Of a stretch of 64,000 nucleotides of DNA, positions 35,310 through 45,990 are shown in pieces (within the stretch, counting starts at the first letter, position 1; every line of letters starts with the position of its first letter). The stretch comes from Lactarius indigo. Lineage: Eukaryota; Basidiomycota; Agaricomycetes; Russulales; Russulaceae. The notes below the pieces were generated by a model. That model ran no database searches, was not told the origin of the DNA, and worked only from the letters and a program-made list of their open reading frames with translations. Location: contig JAFKAC010000011.1 in the NCBI GenBank assembly GCA_025766275.1, positions 1,116,001-1,180,000 of the forward strand, written 5' to 3'. Made by a program: the position numbers and the translations under genes.

Positions 35310-36611
35310 CCGGTGTCAATCGACATGATCAGAAAAGTTGATTCCGAATCAGCAGCACTCACCCAGTGTAACAAAATACCGGTCAAGACGTCGGGCCATG
35401 GCTTTACGATCTGTGAGGGCACGCCCCTTTGGAACTCGATCGGAGATGAACGCCTGAAATTGGCCCCATTGCCGTCGGGGTTCAGAACAATAATAAGGAA
35501 CATCCAGGAATTCCCATCGGAGAGTGCACCACGGAGGGTATTTTTTCTGGATGTAATAAGTTAGGACAGGATGCCGGTGTCTGGGAGCACATTACTTGAG
35601 ATTTTTGGCACACGCGTACATCTCGCCAATAGCTTGCGGAACGTGCACCATGAGATTGGCCGACTTTGGATTCGCTTCTGCGACAAAGAATCCGCATGGC
35701 ATCATTGTACCGAGGTTCTTAAATGTAGGGTCTGAAAGAAAAACTTCTACTACTATCAATCGACCTGTCGAACCCGGTAAAACAAAACCAACTCACTCGC
35801 AAGGTCGTTGTCTGCTAAGACAGCAGTGTAGTTAATACATCCGGTGAGTGTCTTGGAATCCGAAGGATTGACGGGTGTCTGTTGGACGACCTGCTCCATA
35901 CTGAGAATCATGCGCTTATTGGACGACACCATAGCGGACGTGCGAAAGAGGAAGGGTTCTATCCATCTACGCGCACTTGCATTATTCTGGCATAGATTAG
36001 GATATGCACAATGGGAGACATGGTGTACTCACCACATTCGGCACAACGTCTTGCAAAACCTCCAGGTGTTGATGGAAATGGGTGGACGACCAAAGCTCTT
36101 CTTTTCCAAGGACACTGGTCATTGCAGCTCGTTTTTCGTAACCTGGCTTCAGACTAAGCTCGACTCTGCCATGTGGAGTAACGTTGAAATCTGCCAGGCG
36201 CTCATAGGTGATACCGGAGTGATGGAGAGGCTATAGAAGATGTCACGGTGAAGACACTTAAAGACGTCTCGCAGTTCTAATTCGTACTTTGTTTACACTC
36301 CCTCCAGGCTCGAACAACGAAGCAATAGGACCAGAAAACTTGGGTATCTTCACCATGATAAAATTGAGAGACAAATGGAGTGGGACGCATCCGGGTCATT
36401 CAAAGGCAAGTTCGACACACCTGTTGGTGATGTCACCGCAACCGCAACCGTCCGGTGGGAGCACTTTCAAAACACCTGGTACGTAATCCCCGTGTCTCGT
36501 ACGGTAAGTCCGATACCCCATTAAGCACATGTATCTGCGACCCTTACTTCTCCCCCACGCTTTTGGTATGTTTTCTACCATTCCTGCACGCAACTGGTCA
36601 TCTTGAAACAA
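35310..36611 (-). pseudogene. Relics of an unrecognised minus-strand gene
   Basis: Several patches on the minus strand look coding: GYRTYRTRHGDYVPGVLKVL (around 36510), GITYERLADFNVTPHGRVEL and GKEELWSSTHFHQHLEVLQD (36226-36050, followed by a good GTGAGT donor), TFKNLGTMMPCGFFVAEANP with NLMVHVPQAIGEMYACA (35735-35600) and FQRGVPSQIVKPWPDVLTGI (about 35430). Stops and frame changes separate them. They may all belong to one dead gene. No family was identified. Confidence 0.3.
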
Positions 36612-36639
36612 CGTTTGTTTAACCGCGATCTGCGTACTC

Positions 36640-38767
36640 CAGCTCTAGCAGCAGCTCAGGCTTCTCAGAAGGCTACAAAACTGACCCGAAGCAAGTCCCG
36701 ATGCTCAGATCTCAGATACCAGGCTTCGCTACCCCACCTTTCTGTACCCCCTATTGTCCTCCACCCTCGCCAAATACTTCGAAACCATTCGTCCGCATCT
36801 GACCTCTGCCGAACACGCTCTCATTGAAGCCGTGGTGCGCAAGTTTGGCGCCTCTCTTCGGGCAGTTCGGGGCACGCGCTGCCGAGCCCAGGACGGTCAA
36901 CTGGATCGCCTACTGGTGGAACATCGCTGCGTACATGACCTATTGCGATCCCGCGATCCCAGACGCACCAAAGCGCGCTACAACGTCTATCGAAGCCACG
37001 CTTCCATTCAGTGCGCTCGTGGAAAGGTGCGCGTGCTTGGCTCTCTCACCTCCGCTTTTTGGTCCTTAACATAGCCCCCTCGTGGCGTCACCGTTTAGCG
37101 CCCTACTAGAGCCTGAGAAAGTTCACGGCGACCGCTCTGTACAAATGGTTGTGAGCGTCTCCTCAGGCATGACGTAGCATTGCTCACGCTTAGTTCCAGA
37201 TTCCACGTTGGTCGATACCCAATATTTCCTCGGTCACCGCCCACAAATTTGATCCTGCCACACAATCATGTCGTTTCCGTTCGCAACAACGGGTTCTTTG
37301 AGGTGCAGCTCTCTCGTGCAGACGGCACTGAACTGAACGCGGCGGACTTAGAAACGCACGACTTTGGGCCATTGACTTTTTTGTGGGGTGGGTACTGGGG
37401 ACTCTCCCCCCATTTATGCTATCGCCGACGTCATTCGCCATGCGAATACGCATAAAGGCGTTCCGTTGGCACCCTTACGAGCGAGAACAGGATGCCTGGG
37501 CTCATGTGCGTGACACACACGCTGTTTTCATCGCGCCCTGAGAAGATATGATTGAACGTTCGTCGTAATAGGCGCGCGGGCGACTTATTAAAGCGTCCGC
37601 AGTCAACGAGGCCGCATTAAAACATATCGAGTCAGCAATGATTGCCGTGGCACTTGATAGTTCTAGACCTACAAGTCGTAATGTCCTGTCTTGGAGAGCC
37701 TGGGTCTGTGACGGTTGTAATAGATGGCACGACAAGCACCAGCATACGTACTCTCCACGCAAACTCGTAGAGGCGTTCTTATTCACGACGTCATTGTCTC
37801 AGATGATGGGCGTTCCGCATTCCCTGGAGAGCTCGCGTGCATGGATGGTACTCTGACTCTACACCTGAACGAGTTCATACTCACTTGGCTCCCCCGCGGT
37901 ACATGAGATCGAAGCTTGGCTCACCGTCACCGTCACCGAGCTCCTCGCTCACTCTTCCCGCAGAAATCGTCTTGACATCTAACGACGCCATTCTTGCCGA
38001 CGTGAAAGAAGCGGAGAAGAATTTTGACATTTCAGGTCCTCCACTACGATGCCTACTTGATCACGCAGTTTAAAACATCGCCTGATTGGTCGGTACAGCT
38101 TGGGAAGCAGCCAGCATACTAGAGTTCAAGGGACGGCAGGCCGTCACGTACAAGAGCGCGGAGACGCGGAAGTTCCAGCGTGGACGAACGGAAGTCGTTC
38201 GAGCGACAAGCGAGTAGAGCAAAGCATGGATCGACACCATGGTTGACCCAAACGCAACAGTGCGTGACAATCCTTTTTTGTGCTCCATATTCAGTACTGA
38301 CATCGGACGACAATAGGATGCTCTAGCACAACGCGCCGCACTCTTTCGCAGTGCCGTTGCACGCCATGCTCTGTGTTCTGTATGGGCTGCAGACCGCATA
38401 GACCGCCATCTGTTTGGGCTCAAGAAAGTGTTCAAGCGCTTCCTGAGATTTACAAAGCTCCGGCTTCTCGCTCTCGAACCACTGGGATCTGTCAACGTCT
38501 CAGTTGTCATCCAAGTATCTGGACAAATGGAATGTCCATATCAAGGCCCTTCTGATTAACGATTATCCTACACTAACTTCCCACCTAGTTGTTTTGGATG
38601 GCTATGGCCAGTCTTATCCGATCGGTGATGACTATGTCCGGTGGACAATCGCGAACCTCAAGTTTGACTCGGAGAGATTCAAGGCATGTTTCGCGGACGC
38701 TGCGACGGAAACACAGCGGATGATGGAGCATACGGTACAGAGGGAGGGCATCAAGGCAAAGTTATAG
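36640..38767 (+). pseudogene. CAT2: Carnitine O-acetyltransferase pseudogene (choline/carnitine acyltransferase family)
   Basis: Family blocks appear in order but in changing frames: YQASLPHLSVPP, STLAKYFETIRPHLTSAEHA, RTVNWIAYWWNIAAYMTY, NHVVSVRNNGFFEVQLSRAD, IYAIADVIRHANTHKGVPLA, a GEL-ACMDGT block where the catalytic HxxxDG motif is expected, VLHYDAYLITQFKTSPDWSV, RKFQRGRTEVVRA, RIDRHLFGLKKVFKRF and YGQSYPIGDDYVRWTIANLK. At least three frameshifts and several stops (for example near 37540 and in RATSE-stop-SKAWI) interrupt it, and the catalytic His is replaced by Leu. The sequence ends in AKL, a PTS1 peroxisomal signal, so the parent gene encoded a peroxisomal/mitochondrial acetyl carrier enzyme. 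No expression of a functional enzyme is expected. Confidence 0.85.
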
Positions 38768-39189
38768 TAACAACCTGTGGTCGTTGGCATTTCATTATTA
38801 TCTGTAGCACCAAATAGTAATAACAATACGCTGCCACCGGTCTGCATGGGATTGATACCTCGGAAATGCTAGCGACAGAGATGACTCGCAACATGTGATG
38901 GCGGAGGCCATATTCAGCCTCAGAAGCCACCCCACCCTGCTGGTAAATGCGTCAACCTCGGGGGATAGATTTCCTCAGAAGCTGGGGGGACCACGCAGGA
39001 TTATTAATGGGAAAGATATTACATTTTGGCAGCCCGAAGAGCAGAAGTGATGATAGTGATGCAGTGGAGCGGAGAAGCACACTGTACCAGAGCCATCGTC
39101 CTTCGACGTCTTTTGCAATCGCGGTGCGCAGTAAGCGGAGAGCGCTTCACCACGGCTGGTGTGGATCGGCGCCCCTACGCGAACGGAAG

Positions 39190-40700
39190 TTCGTACCTAT
39201 GTATAACTCACTTGACGCATGCCCCCTCCCCAACACCCCGGCCATGTATGTATCTACCGAGTCCACCCAGAACATCCAGCTATCGATCGGAGCGCCCGTC
39301 CAGGCCACACCTGCCACCTTATCGGTCCCTGCGATTTGCAATCGGCGGTCGAGCTTGTCGCCACCCCCAAACGCCACAGCTTATCTTCATCAACGGTCTC
39401 ATCACTACATCACATCGCATAGGAACATAATGCGTTCAAAGTTCCTTTGACGGGCAGCAGGTGGAGCGGCACGAGGCAGCTGTGAACGAAATAGAATCTC
39501 CGGCGGTAGGCTGGAGTGATATGCCGTGGGAAGGAGCCACTGCGTCGCACCTAGATAACCTATTTGCGTTGCGCGATAGAAGCGCCAGTGCCCCCCTCCT
39601 CTTTGCCGGAGGACAAGAGTGGGCGGCGGCACAGGTACGACAGGTGGTGGAGGCTGTCGGCGATGACGGCGATGATACCACCGGCCGTCCTCTCGCGGCG
39701 GGCGTAGCCTTCCAGAAATGGCAGGATCGTAACGTGGTTCTGAAGGAGAGATAAACACCGCCTCGTCCGGTAAAGTAGGAGTATCAGAGGGAGGGGGGTG
39801 CCTCATGTTGGCCGGCGTGACGCCTGCTGAGCGGAGATGGGCCACAGGCTAGGCCACCATCCTTATCTCTCGACTCTATTTCGAGTGAAGAGGGTCCTTT
39901 TCGACCCTGCCTACAGCTTCGACGCAACAACGCGAGGCACGGCGCTTTCGTGCGAGAAGAGGGCAACCAGCGTTAATCACGAATCATGACGCATCCGATC
40001 AGCCCGCAGGACGAGGGAAAAAGGAGAAAGAAGAAGTAAAATAGGCGGGTTGCTGCAGGTTGACAGTGTGGAGGGTGCTGCTGCGGCGGGGTGACCCTGT
40101 GACAAATGGGAAGGGTGGCAAGCAGAAGCAGAGAGCTCGAGCAGGCACATGAGCCCCTTCCAGACGAAAGGCGCAGGTACCCCCGATCGAGATTTCGTCA
40201 TCAATAATACGCGGCGCCTGCCCTGAGATACGGAAGGCTATCGGTACTCGTAACTTACTGTACTAGGTCTTGAGCTTGAGTTCGTGATCAGACGGAAAGG
40301 CTCGAATTGATATTGCGTTGCAGGCATGCATGTGCTAAGGTGAAAGGGTGACAGCTGAGTGAGCCAACCTGACCGTGGGGACCAGGACACTCACTGACAG
40401 AAGATTCATGAACATGGGAGCCCACTGGGTGGCACGAGCCACGGGCAATGATTGGCATACCATTGGACTGGGACATAGTAGAACTGGTTGGGACAAACTT
40501 AATTGGTTGGGTCGGTTTAGTTGGGTGAAGAAGCAACGCCGAATGAATGATGACGCCGCGACGACAACCGGAGAAGTGGCACCCGGGCACGATGCTTCCC
40601 AGATGAATGACGGCATCATCATGGCTCACCCGGCCTTGTCCCATGAAGATTTTGCGGAGTGACATCTATGACATTTACGCCCCCAGGGATGTCATGTCGT
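39190..40700 (-). repeat. Degraded repeat copy 2 (probably LINE-derived)
   Basis: Direct-orientation counterpart of 31300-32760, about 7.9 kb away. Shared blocks include GATCGGAGCGC, CACCTTATCGGT, CAAAGTTCCTTTGACGG, the TCTCGACTC..GAGTGAAG block and the GGGATGTC block. Identity is patchy and indels are common, so both copies are old. The copies flank the relic gene and the carnitine acetyltransferase pseudogene. Confidence 0.55.
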
Positions 40701-43700
40701 CGCTTCTTACCCCTGTTCTCACTCACCTTCCGGGTACGGGTGATAACACTTTGCCGCCGCCCCGCCTCGCTGCCAAAGAGTCCGGACCAAAAAGGGCAAT
40801 GACCATTCGAAGGTACACGTGGCAAACACACGCACCGTTCATCAGTCCACCGCCATCCCAGGCGCATCGGTCTTCAATTCCTCGACATAAGTGCATAACC
40901 CGGTTTACTTGTACCGCATCGCTATATAGCCGGCGTGCTTCCCCGTCATTAGTGCCATCGACCACGAGGCGTACAGGTCGCACCGAATAAAATTTTATCA
41001 CAGTCCACAGAAGGCTCATCGCCGCCTTCGCCAGCAGGAGTGCCAAGTACGCGCTGCATTCGCGCGGTACTCGCATTCTGAACCGACGATCGTGGCACAC
41101 ACAAGATCCACTGCCACGACGTCCAGAAAGGCTATTCTGACTGCCCCACCAGATGACATCCCACGTGAACTGCGCAAGGCAGAAGGCACTTGTTTTTTTA
41201 AGCCACAAAGAAGAGGCTAGCTGAGTGCCCCGGCTAATGCGAGGACACGCATCGCATGGTGTGATAATGCTATGCAGCCTTTCTATTCAACGTGTCTCTG
41301 TCTCGCGAGCGCTCAGAAAAGATTCGACACAACACGAGGCGTTGATGAATGACGATACTGCACTCAATACCCATTCACATGTTAACGTGTTAACTCTGAA
41401 ACGCGCCGAAGGTTAATAGCGCTTAGGCATCCCAGGGCATGCATAAAAAAAAACATTGGAGTGTGTGGATCCGAACTTGAAGAGGCATACCTTTTGCTAT
41501 GTCAGGCTCGGTTGTTAGCGCGCACACGTGCACGGCTACTTGGAAGAAACAATTGTGCACCACAGCGTGACGCAATACTATAGCTATGGACTTGGAACTC
41601 CCCGAATTAGCGCCATTGTTGTAGGCCCTGCACTGGAAGATGATGGATGGCGGGTCCGTGGGGCACGAGGCATCAGCGCTAGTGTTAGCGTTTGCCGAAC
41701 AATAGATGTTTTTTTTATTGTAAGTGGGACGGACCATCCGATAAACAACGACATCAGGAATACAAAGACACCACCTTCAATCACGGGATGCGTCTTTCCG
41801 AATAAACGTGTACCGTACTGTGAGCACAGCTCCATGCATGCAGGCGTGACGCCACTTCCAAACCACAAAACCGGCCCATCAGCTCCATCATCGCTCACAA
41901 CGTGGGCCTCGCGTTTTACAAACACGCAGCCCAGATGAATGAATGGAGCATCCTTTTTTTTTTTAGTTCTCGTTCTTTCTGGGAATGATGGTGACAAAGA
42001 TATGATGGGTCTTCCTCGCCATCGATTAAAAAAGGACACAGACACAGGTGAATCATGCAACGCACCATGATCCGGTTGTTATTTGCGTGCACCGATGCGC
42101 AGCCTGTTGTGCTCGGAAGCTTGTCACCGAAGCTCCGCACGGCGACTTGGTACTGTCAGTGTTGCTCGGAGAGAGTAAGGATCCACTTCCATGGTGCAGC
42201 GCGATGGCTCTCACTCCAGTACCAATCTCTATTGGTCAACAAGTCCGAAAATTTCGTGAGGTTCCCGGCCATTGATTCCCAGCACATGTACAGAGGTACA
42301 TGTGATGGAACAGTTGCGAACCCGGGTTCGAGGAGCGAGCTAGGATGACAGGCGGGACCTTACTGAGCAAGCGTGGATTGATCTGAAGCAAATGAGCACA
42401 TGAGGCTACTGATCCGTTCTTTGGGTGAAATGCTTTGACACCAACACGGTTATAGATTTGTAACGCAGTGCCACAGGAGGTACCGCCAAGTTAGCCACGA
42501 AGGGAAGGATCGGTACTTCCGGGATCCGAACCGGTCTCATCAACAGAAAAGACAACCAGGGGTGGTGCTCGACATCCCGGGTGCTCGTTTTAGGACCCCC
42601 ACTGTGATGCTTTGGGTCAACATCCGCAGTAAGAGCCACATTTCCGAACAACAAGGAACGACGACCCGACCCGAGGCGGCATGGAGCATCAAATCTTTAG
42701 AGTACCTGGTCCTCGTCGACCATCTGCTGACCCAACAAACCGGACTGATCGAAGGAGATCTTGGTCAGCGGCAGGACGGTGTAGCAAGATGTGTGTTCAT
42801 ATTGCTCCGATTTGAACGCCAACCGGACCCCGCGTGACCATAATGGGGTCCCCCCGCCACTGCTAATTCTGGTCTTCGCCGAGAATGCGCCGTGTGAACG
42901 AAACAAGCACAAATACGAGATGCTCTATCATACCATTGCGGCCGCCAAACGCCACGGATACGTGCAAAAGGATTGGGCCAGCTAATTCACATAGCCGCGG
43001 GCGCGAGATAGAACCCCCCGAAGAGGGAGCGACGAGGGGCGAAAGTGTAAACAGAAGCCGCTCGGCGCAACACATGGGGATACATCCACAAGTGGAGCAG
43101 TCCGACGCCATGATTACGGGACCATGAGAGAAAAGGATTAGACCATTGTACGGCACTGAACGGGGCTACGGTCGAGTTGTAAGCGTCCTCACAATCAGTG
43201 ATCTTCACATTCCGCGGTAATTGGGGTATTAGATATCACGTTGCGCCCGCCATTGTTTGATAACAGGCTAGCGACCCGTGAATGTCCCGGACGGCGCGAC
43301 GGTCCAGTCACGGTCGCATAGCAATGCGATGGCGTTTCAGATTGAGGGTGAAAAGACGAGACGAGACATAGTAACGGAAGTAAGCTAGCACGTGATCAGG
43401 TAGCAATTAGGGTAAGAGCACTAGCCTGGGAAAGTCCGAACCGTCGAGCTGGAGAATGGTGTCCTGAGTTTCCCATCAAGTGGTCACTTTGGGGTCACGG
43501 CTTGGGTCGTGGCCAGGACTGCGGTTGGAGTCTTTCACATTGGCATCATTCTTGATGAGAAGTATCAAGGCCAAGTATACTGCGCACTGTCAATGGTTAG
43601 ATATCTATCCGCCGTGTCTTGGGTCTGGGGTTACACGAACGCACTTACGTGGCAATTTCCTAATTAGACCCTGTGATTGGTCGCGGGCGCCCAGAACTGC

Positions 43701-44545
43701 TCCTAAAAGGCAATGATTGCGTCGGTTCGGGCCCCAGAGAGTAATGTTCACCAGATGTGGCGGCCTCTGAACATCTTGCCTTGTGGGGCCGAGGTGGAAC
43801 CCTGGGACACCAGGACACAGGATCCTAGGACAATCGGTGACTAACCCCGAGCTTCTTGGTAGCGTGACCCTAGGAAAGCTATTACGTGAAACACTCGTAC
43901 GTCGTGAAACGAGGCATGCGGGTCGCACACCCACCCACGGGACAGCCCCCCCGCCAGCCCCGCCAATTTGCAAAAAAGGAGTCATAAATCGTCATCCGAG
44001 GGGGGGCGCTTGGATTCACTTGGAAGGTACAATTGGAAGACGAAACCCAGGAAGGGAAGGGCGGTGCTGGAAAGGGGAAATCGGGTCGGATTCGCGGGGC
44101 TGTGCTATATCGCGGACTAGGGATTTCTGGTAACTTTTTTTGTTGTGCGATAGCCTACTAACGATGTGGGGAAGTAAATGAGTCGTCTGTTCCTCTCCGT
44201 CGTGGGAAGGAAAAAATGAGACCCGGGGTTGGGCTGAGGAGGAACCGGGGACGCCGCGCACCACACAGAGACACATGGGACGCACATGCGTTTAGTCTGT
44301 TCTGGAAATACAAATACAGTACTTGGCCTGTGCGAGCGTCAAAGATCGAAAGCGATCTCTGTTGCACTAAAAATGCGATGAATTCATGATTTCGTTTTCG
44401 GAATATCTCCGGTCTTCCTGTGGCGGGTCCGACCGTGGCTATGGAAAGCCTGCGCCGGTCTGTTGGGTTGACAACCCGAGCATATAGAAGACAAGACAGC
44501 GCTCTGGTCCAGTATCCCATCACCACCAAACGGCCAACCGCGAAT
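40701..44545. other. 3.8 kb without a supported gene
   Basis: No recognisable protein on either strand. ORFs of 70-160 codons occur but lack familiar motifs or joinable exons. A 9 bp palindrome with a 4 bp loop lies at 42283-42304 (CACATGTAC/GTACATGTG). Poly-T/A runs of 8-11 bp occur near 41710 and 41953. Confidence 0.35.
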
Positions 44546-44553
44546 CTATTTAA
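44546..44553 (+). promoter_or_regulatory. TATA-like element of the DUF6699 gene at 44680
   Basis: CTATTTAA lies 127-134 bp before the start codon. The leader between is C/T- and CCAxxA-rich (repeated CATCC, CACC), as in strongly expressed fungal promoters. Confidence 0.45.
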
Positions 44554-44679
44554 CTACCCCTCATCCGCCCCTCCCTCCCTCGTCATTCATCCCCACCAAC
44601 CATACAATCTCCTGCTCATCCATCCAAAGCACCTCAACCACCATTCGCCCCCATCCACAAACAGTTCCGCATACCAACA

Positions 44680-45417
44680 ATGTCGTCTAAGCGTCACGCG
44701 CGTTTCAATGAGGACCCCGTCACCGACGTGCGCTCCTTCTCCTCCCCAGCATCGTCAGTATCCTCTCTCGCCCCTTCACCGGGCCCATCGACGCCGCCAC
44801 CTCTCCCAGACGTGGCATTCTCGTCGCCGACACACTCCCCCTCTCGCTCCTCGATCTCATCGTATCCGTCGCCACCTCATCCCCGCGTCTACACACCATC
44901 GCCCATTCCCCAACCGCACGCCCTCCCGTACATCCCCCCGGCACCACTCACCCCCCGCATTTACTTGCACACCGCGCTCACCGCGCCAAGCTTGCAATAC
45001 GACATGCGTTACCCCCCCAACCAGTCCAACCTACGCCTGTCGCCAGCCGTTCTCGCGGAGCCCGCGTCCAGCCCGCCCTTGCCGTCCCTGCACATTCGCG
45101 TCGCTGGTCTCCCCTGGCAATGCACCGTTCGGGCAGACCCCAAGCTGTCGCCTGGAAACGCGGTTGTCACCGTCCAAGATGTTCTCGTCTGCCTCTATTT
45201 CCATCTCCGCACGGCGGTCAAGGCCGACGAGTACAACGCCATGGGCAAGGCCAGGAAAGCGGAAATTTTCCAGGTGTTCGAGCGGCGCGTCGGGCATGAC
45301 CCGGCTCAGCGGGGGAAGGGGCTCCGACGTGTCGACTTTTTGGGCGGCCACATCATCGCTCAAGGCCTCGTACGTGCTCAGTCGAAGGACGATGTTTGGG
45401 ACGTCGTCGTTCGTTGA
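44680..45417 (+). CDS. DUF6699 domain protein, 245 residues, intronless
   Basis: A single exon from ATG (context ACCAACAATGTC) to TGA. Residues 1-90 are Ser/Pro-rich (SSPASSVSSLAPSPGPSTPP). The domain covers about 95-245: LQYDMRYPPNQSNLRLSPAV, SLHIRVAGLPWQCTVRADPK, VTVQDVLVCLYFHLRTAVKA, FERRVGHDPAQRGKGLRRVD, and FLGGHIIAQGLV, ending VWDVVVR. It is far closer to the C-terminal domain of the F-box gene at 58.4-60.7 kb than to the other two DUF6699 proteins of the window. A TATA-like element and a pyrimidine-rich leader precede it. Likely an active gene of unknown function. Confidence 0.88.
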   Translation: MSSKRHARFNEDPVTDVRSFSSPASSVSSLAPSPGPSTPPPLPDVAFSSPTHSPSRSSISSYPSPPHPRVYTPSPIPQPHALPYIPPAPLTPRIYLHTALTAPSLQYDMRYPPNQSNLRLSPAVLAEPASSPPLPSLHIRVAGLPWQCTVRADPKLSPGNAVVTVQDVLVCLYFHLRTAVKADEYNAMGKARKAEIFQVFERRVGHDPAQRGKGLRRVDFLGGHIIAQGLVRAQSKDDVWDVVVR

Positions 45418-45990
45418 GCCCCTTCATTATCACCATCATTACCGCCATCATCACCCCCGACAACCCGAAACCGAAAAAGAAGAAGTGTATTATTTGTTAT
45501 TTGCCAACAAACCCTGGAGCCGCGACGCCCAGCGAAGTACTGTACTCCTACACGCATCATTCACCCCCACTCTTCATCATAATCCGCATCAAATTCCTCA
45601 TCCGTTCGTACATTATCCCTTCATCTTATTTTTCTTGACGCGATCATGGACGCTATCTTCTCCCATACCTTTTTCTTCCTCTTCTTTTCTATTCGTAACA
45701 CTATTCGCTTATCTATGCTACCCTGTCCTTCCTTTCGCCCCGCCCTTCTCACCTGCTGTCGCCTCGCTATCTTGACGCATGACTTACGAATAGTATTACG
45801 GACCCCTTTCTTAGACCTTGGTCGCTTCGCGCGTTCCATTCTTTTATTTCCCCCTTGGGTTTGGGATACCGTCACGGACAACATTACGCACAAACATCAT
45901 AACCATAAACATACATACAAATATCATTGACGGGGTTGTACGTTCTAATGATCTCTCACGTACCTTCTCCACACTGTGGAAATGTAAAAA
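44750..45990 (+). repeat. Source-like copy of a 1.15-1.25 kb duplicated segment
   Basis: From the Ser/Pro-rich codons of the DUF6699 gene, through its stop codon, to about 570 bp of 3' flank, this segment matches 60085-61255. The flank match includes GCATGACTTACG-ATAG-ATT, GACAACATTACGCACAAACATCA against GACAAATCCCACAAACATCA, and ACGTACCTTCTC..GTGGAAA against GTACGTTCTCT..GTGGAAA. The 3' flank holds no ORF of note. This copy keeps its own promoter and start, so it is probably nearer to the original. Confidence 0.8.

Noticed and set aside
44420..45775. 451-codon plus-strand ORF overlapping the DUF6699 gene in another frame
   Set aside because: Pro/His/Arg/Ser-rich shadow; the 245-residue frame has the conserved domain and a proper start.
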